A stretch of 11,316 nucleotides of DNA from an uncultured Alphaproteobacteria bacterium (GTDB lineage Bacteria; Pseudomonadota; Alphaproteobacteria; Puniceispirillales; Puniceispirillaceae), in NCBI GenBank assembly GCA_913064995.1, contig CAJYBL010000032.1, forward strand, positions 1-11,316, in the 5' to 3' direction. Made by a program: the position numbers and the translations under genes. Each line of letters starts with the position of its first letter. Positions within the stretch are counted from its first letter, which is position 1. Below are positions 1 to 5,511 of this stretch, piece by piece. The notes beneath the pieces are model-generated. The model was not told the DNA's origin. It searched no databases and worked only from the letters and a program-made list of their open reading frames with translations.

Positions 1-1094
1 ATATTGATATGGCGGTATTGCAAACACTTCGTGCCAAGGTCAAGGAGGCTGGTTTATGGGCACCGCAAATTCCGCGTGAGCAGAGCGGGCTTGGCTATGG
101 GCCAACCGGTATGGCGGTGTTGTATGAGGCCATGAATTATTCGATCTTTGGGCCGGTTGCGTTCAATTGTGCGGCACCTGATGACGGCAATATGTATATT
201 TTGAATAAAGTTGCCACCCAAGCGCAAAAAGATCGCTGGCTGACACCAATTATCAATGGTGATGTGAGGTCATCCTTTGCCATGACCGAGCCTGCGCCCG
301 GTGGTGGTTCCGACCCAAGCATGATCCAAACAACGGCAAAGCGGGTGAATGGCAAATGGGTCATCAATGGCCGCAAATGGTATATTACCGGTGCTGGCGA
401 GGCGGCGCATTTTATTTTGATGGCCAAAACAGGAGATGGCGCGCGTGACGGGTTAACCGCGTTTTTGTTTCACCGTGATGATCCGGGCTGGCGCATCGAA
501 AGACGGATCGGCATCATGGGGCCAGAAGAACATGGCGGCCATTGTGAATTGGTGTTTGATGGCATGGAACTTGATGATGACCGTGTGCTGATGGGCGAGG
601 GCAAAGGCCTAAAGGTGACGCAAATCCGGCTTGGCCTTGCGCGGTTAACGCACTGCATGCGCTGGCTTGGGCTGGCCAAACGTGCGGTTGATATTGCGGC
701 TGATTATGCGGCGCACCGCACTGGTTTTGGCATCAAGCTGATTGACCGTGAGTCGATTCAGATGAAGCTTGGTCAGGCAGCGATGGATATCGAGATTGGC
801 CGGGTCATGGTGATGCGCGCGGCATGGCGGATTGAACAGGGCTCAAAAGCACGCCAAGATATTTCAATTGCAAAAATCCATGTTTCGCAATTATTGAATC
901 GGGTCACAAGCGACGCTATTCAAATTTGCGGCGCGCGCGGCTATTCAACCGATACAGTTTTGGAATGGATCTATCGCTATGGGCGTCAGGCATTGCTTGT
1001 TGATGGCGCAACCGAAGTACATCAAATGGTTATCAGCCGGTTTTTACAAGAAACAGATCATGATTTCTGGAGCTGGGGAGTTGGTCATGATTAG
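1..1094 (+). CDS. Acyl-CoA dehydrogenase, ACAD10/11-like, 5' end cut by window
   Basis: FAD flavoenzyme expected to introduce an alpha-beta double bond into an acyl-CoA, passing electrons to ETF. The frame is open to the left edge. The ATG at 9 has no ribosome binding site in the few bases visible, and the protein there already aligns with the family about 45-55 residues in, so that ATG is probably internal. Numbering from that Met: FNCAAPDDGNM (52-62) is typical of the ACAD10/11 branch, FAMTEP (90-95) with GGGSD (98-102) is the flavin/substrate loop, KWYITGAG (123-130) follows, and DGATEVH (332-338) is the active-site segment. The catalytic base position carries Asp332 rather than the Glu of MCAD/SCAD; Asp is usual in ACAD10/11 relatives, some of which act on hydroxyacyl-CoAs. 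It ends 23 nt before the acyl-CoA ligase gene, so the two are probably co-transcribed. The family call is firm; the substrate is unknown. Confidence 0.9.
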   Translation, partial: IDMAVLQTLRAKVKEAGLWAPQIPREQSGLGYGPTGMAVLYEAMNYSIFGPVAFNCAAPDDGNMYILNKVATQAQKDRWLTPIINGDVRSSFAMTEPAPGGGSDPSMIQTTAKRVNGKWVINGRKWYITGAGEAAHFILMAKTGDGARDGLTAFLFHRDDPGWRIERRIGIMGPEEHGGHCELVFDGMELDDDRVLMGEGKGLKVTQIRLGLARLTHCMRWLGLAKRAVDIAADYAAHRTGFGIKLIDRESIQMKLGQAAMDIEIGRVMVMRAAWRIEQGSKARQDISIAKIHVSQLLNRVTSDAIQICGARGYSTDTVLEWIYRYGRQALLVDGATEVHQMVISRFLQETDHDFWSWGVGHD

Positions 1095-1103
1095 TCTGAA
1101 TCA

Positions 1104-1110
1104 AGGGAGG
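1104..1110 (+). promoter_or_regulatory. Strong Shine-Dalgarno of the acyl-CoA ligase
   Basis: AGGGAGG lies 7 nt before the ATG at 1118 and sits in the 23-nt gap after the dehydrogenase stop. It fixes the start of the ligase and supports translation from a shared mRNA. Confidence 0.75.
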
Positions 1111-1117
1111 TTAAGCT

Positions 1118-2764
1118 ATGTCTGAGATGTCATCTGGATCACCATTTGCCGTGCTGAATATGCAAGGGGCTGATATGCAGCCGCTATCACCGGTGCATTT
1201 CATTGACCGTGTTGCCTATGTTTTTGCGACAAAAACGGCCATTGCCTATGGTGCGCGGCGGATAAGCTATGCCGAATTTGGCAAGCGTTGCAAACAGCTT
1301 GCCGCGGCAATTATCGGCTCTGGCATTGCGCCACAAACCACGGTTTCAGTCTTATGTCCGAATGTACCGGAAATGCTGGAATTGCATTTTGCCGTGCCGA
1401 TGACAGGCGCGGTTCTGAACACAATCAATACACGCCTAGATGCCAAGACAATTGCAACCATTCTCGATCACGGCGAAAGCCAGATGCTGTTTGTTGACCG
1501 CGAATATGCCGATGTTGCCGAGGCTGCGATGGCAATCTGTGATCGCAAAATCAGGGTGATTTGCATTGATGATCCTGCTGTCGATCTTGGCCGAATGATT
1601 GGTGATGTTGATTATGAAAGTTTTCTTGCTGGCGGCTTGGCGGAAACACTCCTGTTTGATTTGCAAGATGAAACCATGCCGATTTCGCTGAGCTACACGT
1701 CGGGAACAACCGGCAATCCAAAAGGGGTTGTCTATTCGCATCGCGGGGCAGCATTGAATGCGCTTGGCAATGTTCTGGCGATGGGGCTTAACACCAGCAG
1801 TATCTATCTTTGGACTTTGCCGTTATTTCATTGCAATGGCTGGACGCATCCATGGGCTGTAACGGCGGTTGGTGGAACGCATGTTTGTCTGCGGGTGATT
1901 GATCCGGCCGAAGTGTTTCGGTTAATCGATGCGGAAAATGTAACCCATATGGCGGCGGCACCAATTGTGCTGTCAATGTTGATCCACGCGCCCGATGAGG
2001 CCAAGCCAAAGACCTCCAGAAAAATTCCGGTTCAAATTGCCACTGGCGGCGCAGCGCCACCAAGCAAGGTAATTGATGATATGGAAACGATGGGTTTCAG
2101 AATCACTCATCTTTATGGATTGACCGAATCCTATGGGCCGTCTTTGATTTGTGAAATGCAGGAGGAATGGGAAGAATTGCCACTTGCCGCACGGGCGCAG
2201 AAAATGGCGCGTCAAGGCGTGCCGCATGTTCTGGCTGGCGATTATCGGGTGGTCGATCCGCAAACAATGGCTCCAGTTCCCGCTGATGGCAAAACCATTG
2301 GCGAGATCATGCTTCGTGGCAATACGGTTATGAAGGGCTATCTCAAAAACCCCGAAGATACTGCAAAAGCATCGTCTGGCGGTTGGTTTCATAGCGGAGA
2401 TCTTGCGGTGATGCATCCCGATGGCTATGCCGAGGTCAAAGATCGATCAAAGGACATTATCATTTCGGGCGGTGAAAATATTTCCAGCCTTGAGGTGGAA
2501 GAAGCGCTGTACCAGCATCCCGATATTATGGAAGCTGCGGTGGTTGCCCGCCCTGATGATAAATGGGGCGAGACGCCATGCGCTTTCATCACCTTAAAGC
2601 CAAATGTGGATCAACCAGGCATTGATGATTTGCGGGCTTTTTGCCGTGAGCATTTGGCAAGCTACAAATTACCAAGCCATTTTGTGTTTTCCGTCTTGCC
2701 AAAAACACAGACAGGCAAGATTCAGAAAACCGTGCTTCGCGAACATGCGAAAACGGTTACATAA
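1118..2764 (+). CDS. AMP-forming acyl-CoA synthetase (fatty-acid/DmdB-like ligase)
   Basis: ANL-superfamily ligase of 548 residues, a normal full length. It activates a carboxylic acid with ATP to an acyl-adenylate and then to the CoA thioester in the cytoplasm. Visible motifs in order: P-loop YTSGTTGNPKG (193-203), LPLFHCNGW (234-242), typical of the medium-chain/DmdB-like group, YGLTES (333-338), the HSGD hinge-region aspartate (425-428), KDRSKDIIISGGENIS (441-456), and the C-terminal PKTQTGKIQK with catalytic Lys534. No signal peptide or membrane segment is evident. It follows the ACAD10/11-like dehydrogenase in the same direction, so the pair would activate an acid and then desaturate its CoA ester. 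The acid is not identifiable; short- or medium-chain or methylmercaptopropionate-like acids are possible. It ends 78 nt before the stop of a convergent gene. Confidence 0.92.
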   Translation: MSEMSSGSPFAVLNMQGADMQPLSPVHFIDRVAYVFATKTAIAYGARRISYAEFGKRCKQLAAAIIGSGIAPQTTVSVLCPNVPEMLELHFAVPMTGAVLNTINTRLDAKTIATILDHGESQMLFVDREYADVAEAAMAICDRKIRVICIDDPAVDLGRMIGDVDYESFLAGGLAETLLFDLQDETMPISLSYTSGTTGNPKGVVYSHRGAALNALGNVLAMGLNTSSIYLWTLPLFHCNGWTHPWAVTAVGGTHVCLRVIDPAEVFRLIDAENVTHMAAAPIVLSMLIHAPDEAKPKTSRKIPVQIATGGAAPPSKVIDDMETMGFRITHLYGLTESYGPSLICEMQEEWEELPLAARAQKMARQGVPHVLAGDYRVVDPQTMAPVPADGKTIGEIMLRGNTVMKGYLKNPEDTAKASSGGWFHSGDLAVMHPDGYAEVKDRSKDIIISGGENISSLEVEEALYQHPDIMEAAVVARPDDKWGETPCAFITLKPNVDQPGIDDLRAFCREHLASYKLPSHFVFSVLPKTQTGKIQKTVLREHAKTVT

Positions 2765-2791
2765 ATCATCTTGGTAGAACAGGGTGAGCGA

Positions 2792-2834
2792 CAAAACCAT
2801 GTGGCATCACGCTGGTAATATGGGCTTGGTTTTG
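2792..2834. repeat. 8-bp inverted repeat between convergent genes
   Basis: CAAAACCA at 2792-2799 is the exact reverse complement of TGGTTTTG at 2827-2834, with a 27-nt loop. It lies in the 78-nt gap between the convergent stops of the acyl-CoA ligase and the ThDP enzyme. A role as a bidirectional transcription stop is possible, but the stem is short and A/T-rich and the loop is long, so a chance repeat is nearly as likely. No better terminator is visible in the gap. Confidence 0.25.
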
Positions 2835-2842
2835 GCTTGTTT

Positions 2843-4645
2843 CTATTTTGGAATATAGCGTTCGCCAATTGCGGGTTTATTCACGCCAAGGCCTGGGATT
2901 TCCCAAACACCTGCACCGGGTGGGTTTAAATCACCGCTGATATTGGCATCGATCAAATAGGGGCGATTGCTTTTGGTTGCGGCCAGAATGGCGTCGCCAA
3001 GATCGCCAGCACGGTCAATGCTAACCCCTTCAACACCGGCTGATCTGGCCATTGCAGCAAAATCGGGGTTATAGGGAAGGCCGGTATCGGGATAATGAAA
3101 ATCGGTTGCCAGTTCGCGGTTGCCAAGATAGCCCCGTTGCAAGCCGCGGATCGAACCATAGGCGTAGTTATTCCAAACCACCCAGACAACTGGAATATTA
3201 TATTCAACCGCCGTTCCCAGAACATTGGCATGCATAAAGAACGCTCCGTCACCGCAAACGGAAACACAAGGCCGGTCAGGCGCGGCCAGCTTGGCACCCA
3301 TAACCCCAGCAACACCAAATCCCATCGGGCCAAACCCCATTGACCCGATCAATGAATCAGGTCGGGTCGGGTTGCAGAATTGTAGCAACCAATTGTGATG
3401 CACGCCGATATCACTAACCAGAATGGCGTCTTCGGGAAGCGCTTTGTCAATTTCAACTGCCGCCCGTTGCGGGTTGATAGGGCTGCTGTCATCACTGTAG
3501 CCGGGCGCAGTAAAGGCGTTCCATTCAGCACGATAGCCATCAATCGCTGCTAGCCATTTGCGTCTTGCGGCCGTTGGCTCGCTGCTATGGCTGCGGCGGT
3601 CAAGCTCGGCCAGTATTTGCCGAAGAAAGGTGCGCACATCGGCCATCAGGCCAAGTGCAACCGGATAATTCCGACCAATTTCTTCAGGATCAATATCAAC
3701 ATGGATCAATCTTGTTGGCGGGATGGTAAAGGAGTAGCCGGGAATCCAAGAGCTGGAGGTTCGGTCATCGAATCTGACACCGAGCGCCAGCAAAACATCG
3801 GCCTGCCGACAAGCGTGGTTTGATTGATAAGTGCCACCACGCTGCACCAACCCAAGTGATAAGGGATGCTCAACCGGTATGGCACCAAGCCCGCTTGCCG
3901 ATGATGCAACTGGTATTTGCAGCCGATCCGCCAGTGCCAGCAATTCATCTGCCGCGCCGCCATAGCGAACACCCTGCCCAACAACAATCACTGGTTTTTC
4001 GGCAGATAGCAGCATATCGACGGCCTTGACCACACCATCAGGATCAGCACCACAACGCGATGAAATATTGGCTGACCATGCCGCTGGATCAGGGGTCTCA
4101 CTCGCTGCAGCTTCTTTGAAAATATCAAAAGGAACATCAAGAACAACCGGACCCGGGCGTCCGGTTGTCATGGTTTTCCATGCCTGACGCATCATAAGTG
4201 GAACCTGTTCGCCACGGGTAGGCTGGTAAACGCGTTTGCAATAGGCCTGTACCGTTGAGGGGAAATCAGCCTGATAATGGCGATAGGTTTCTTGAAACGC
4301 ACCACGATTAAACTGGCTTGTTGGCACATTGCCGGTAATTGCCAGAAACGGAACCGAATCAAAAAAAGCATTACCAAGACTGATAGGCAGATTGGCCGAT
4401 CCCGGGCCACAGGATGTGAAGGTCGCAGTCGGCTGACCCGATACCCGATAATAGACATCGGCCATAAAACCAGCGACGCTTTCATGGTGAACCGAGATTG
4501 TGCCAATATCATCTTGGCGTTCATGCATTGCATCAATCAGACCGATATTACCATGGCCGCATAGGCCAAAGACATAAGGCACTTTTTCCTTGATCAAATA
4601 ATCAATAATTACTTGCCCGCCATTTAACTTATTTGTATCAGACAA
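2843..4645 (-). CDS. ThDP-dependent enzyme, acetolactate-synthase-like, substrate unknown
   Basis: Full-length 600-residue member of the ThDP family that includes acetolactate synthase, glyoxylate carboligase, IolD and related lyases. It has an N-terminal pyrimidine-binding domain with the cofactor-activating Glu55 in SVHHESVAGFMAD, and an FQET segment (117-120). The central domain has GVRFDD (289-294) and IHVDIDPEEIGRNY (314-327), as in acetolactate synthases. The C-terminal pyrophosphate domain has the metal-binding motif GDG (465-467), 24 residues, then NN (492-493). The GHGN segment (30-33) recalls IolD, but the rest does not. No ilvN-type small subunit is nearby, which argues against a biosynthetic role, and glyoxylate carboligase has Val where this protein has Glu55. 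The start is TTG: the reading frame holds no ATG or GTG between the upstream TGA and this codon, and a good Shine-Dalgarno precedes it. It is the last gene of a unit with a GntR regulator and a D-2-hydroxyacid dehydrogenase. It may decarboxylate or ligate the 2-oxoacid that the dehydrogenase makes (inference). Confidence 0.88.
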   Translation of the reverse strand: MSDTNKLNGGQVIIDYLIKEKVPYVFGLCGHGNIGLIDAMHERQDDIGTISVHHESVAGFMADVYYRVSGQPTATFTSCGPGSANLPISLGNAFFDSVPFLAITGNVPTSQFNRGAFQETYRHYQADFPSTVQAYCKRVYQPTRGEQVPLMMRQAWKTMTTGRPGPVVLDVPFDIFKEAAASETPDPAAWSANISSRCGADPDGVVKAVDMLLSAEKPVIVVGQGVRYGGAADELLALADRLQIPVASSASGLGAIPVEHPLSLGLVQRGGTYQSNHACRQADVLLALGVRFDDRTSSSWIPGYSFTIPPTRLIHVDIDPEEIGRNYPVALGLMADVRTFLRQILAELDRRSHSSEPTAARRKWLAAIDGYRAEWNAFTAPGYSDDSSPINPQRAAVEIDKALPEDAILVSDIGVHHNWLLQFCNPTRPDSLIGSMGFGPMGFGVAGVMGAKLAAPDRPCVSVCGDGAFFMHANVLGTAVEYNIPVVWVVWNNYAYGSIRGLQRGYLGNRELATDFHYPDTGLPYNPDFAAMARSAGVEGVSIDRAGDLGDAILAATKSNRPYLIDANISGDLNPPGAGVWEIPGLGVNKPAIGERYIPK

Positions 4646-4647
4646 AT
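4631..4647. repeat. Perfect inverted repeat over the start of the ThDP gene
   Basis: ATTTGT-N5-ACAAAT, with 6-bp arms, spans the TTG start codon of the ThDP enzyme. The half-sites resemble the TTGT/ACAA halves of the two operator-like sites upstream of the dehydrogenase, but the spacer is 5 nt instead of 2-3. It could be a regulator site, an mRNA hairpin that hides the start, or chance. Confidence 0.35.
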
Positions 4648-4825
4648 GCTTGGCTCCCTTTTTCTCATCAGCTTTGTGGCAATCATTTCACGCTGAATAA
4701 TCTTTGCTGAATCATGGCACAAGCCTTGGTGGCTTCCAACAAAAATGGCTGCGTTCATGTCAATTTTGGGACTTTGTTTTGCAGGGGTATGCAGGATTAT
4801 GGTGTGGTTAATCTTGCGTAGATGA
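4646..4825. other. 180-nt gap between the regulator and ThDP genes
   Basis: This gap is much longer than the 23-nt spacing between the dehydrogenase and regulator genes. It contains the Shine-Dalgarno above and a small hairpin, AAGCC-N5-GGCTT at 4721-4735, with no T-run on the minus-strand side, so it is not a standard terminator. A TTGACA sequence is present on the minus strand near 4760, but I see no convincing -10 at the right distance. An open frame crosses the gap, but its protein resembles nothing I know, so I do not call it. A secondary promoter for the ThDP gene is possible but unproven. Confidence 0.3.
4654..4660 (-). promoter_or_regulatory. Shine-Dalgarno supporting the TTG start of the ThDP gene
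   Basis: On the minus strand, AAGGGAG lies 8 nt before the TTG start at 4645. No other in-frame start exists back to the preceding stop codon, so this site decides the start. Confidence 0.7.
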
Positions 4826-5488
4826 TTACTCATCACCCATGATTCGGTTAAAGCTTGAAACAAGGTCATTAAACCGGACGCCAACAATGGTGATGTGTTT
4901 TTTCATGGTCTCCATAGCACGGTCGGCATTGCCATCACGAAGTGCCGCAAGAATGATATCATGTTCAGCCATTGATTCCTCCATCCGGCCGCGTACCCGT
5001 AATTGCAGGCGACGGAAAGGGCGAAGACGATCATGAAGGCGGCGCGCTTCACCGGCCAGAAAGCTGTTTCCAGACATTTGATAAATGCGACCATGAAGGC
5101 GGGCATTGACCTCGTAATATTTCTTGGTGTCATTGGCAGCAACCGCCGCGCGGCAGGTTTCATTGTCTTTTTCCAGCGCGTCAATATCATTGGTGGTGGC
5201 GCGGCGTGCGGCAAGACGGATGGCCATACACTCCAACTCGGCCATCACTTCAAACATTTCAACAAGCTGGCTAAGGCTTGGCGAGCGAACAAATGTGCCA
5301 CGGCGCGGCAGATGTTCTGCGAGGCCGGACTCGGCTAGCCGTTGCAGCGCTTCACGAACCGGGGTTCGCGATACGCCGTAAAAGCCGGATAATTCAGTTT
5401 CATCAAGGCGTTTGCCATTGCCAAGTTCGCCTTCGACAATACGCTGTTCAAGCGAGTCTCTGATTTTTGCTGATGGTAATCTGTCCAT
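4826..5488 (-). CDS. GntR-family transcriptional regulator, FadR/FCD subfamily
   Basis: DNA-binding repressor or activator of 220 residues, a typical length. The N-terminal winged helix-turn-helix (about 5-70) includes LDETELSGFYGVSRTPVREALQRL-type sequence with the recognition-helix signature SRTPVREAL (40-48) and the wing RRGTFV (62-67). The C-terminal all-helical FCD ligand domain (about 75-210) shows the likely metal/ligand histidines His132 (NARLHGRIY), His176 (AEHD) and His198 (KKHI). The usual Asp four residues before the first histidine is Asn128 here, a common variant. Such regulators usually sense a small organic acid. The ATG start has a modest CAGGA about 10 nt upstream. The gene lies 23 nt after the FAD/Fe-S dehydrogenase and probably shares its promoter, so it would regulate itself. 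The two FadR-type operator matches at 8516-8546 are its most likely targets. The family call is firm; ligand and sign of regulation are inferred. Confidence 0.92.
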   Translation of the reverse strand: MDRLPSAKIRDSLEQRIVEGELGNGKRLDETELSGFYGVSRTPVREALQRLAESGLAEHLPRRGTFVRSPSLSQLVEMFEVMAELECMAIRLAARRATTNDIDALEKDNETCRAAVAANDTKKYYEVNARLHGRIYQMSGNSFLAGEARRLHDRLRPFRRLQLRVRGRMEESMAEHDIILAALRDGNADRAMETMKKHITIVGVRFNDLVSSFNRIMGDE

Positions 5489-5511
5489 CTATTCTAAATC
5501 CTGAAGCTTGA

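Noticed and set aside
2843..4645. Glyoxylate carboligase (gcl) as the ThDP gene's name
   Set aside because: Gcl has Val at the position of Glu55, and the N-terminal sequence around it is clearly different.
2843..4645. Biosynthetic acetolactate synthase (ilvB), suggested by leuA in the same window
   Set aside because: No ilvN is adjacent, leuA is in a different transcription unit about 6 kb away, and the closer neighbours are catabolic.
4624..4887. 87-residue minus-strand open frame across the regulator-ThDP gap
   Set aside because: It overlaps both the 3' end of the GntR gene and the start of the ThDP gene in other frames and resembles no known protein.
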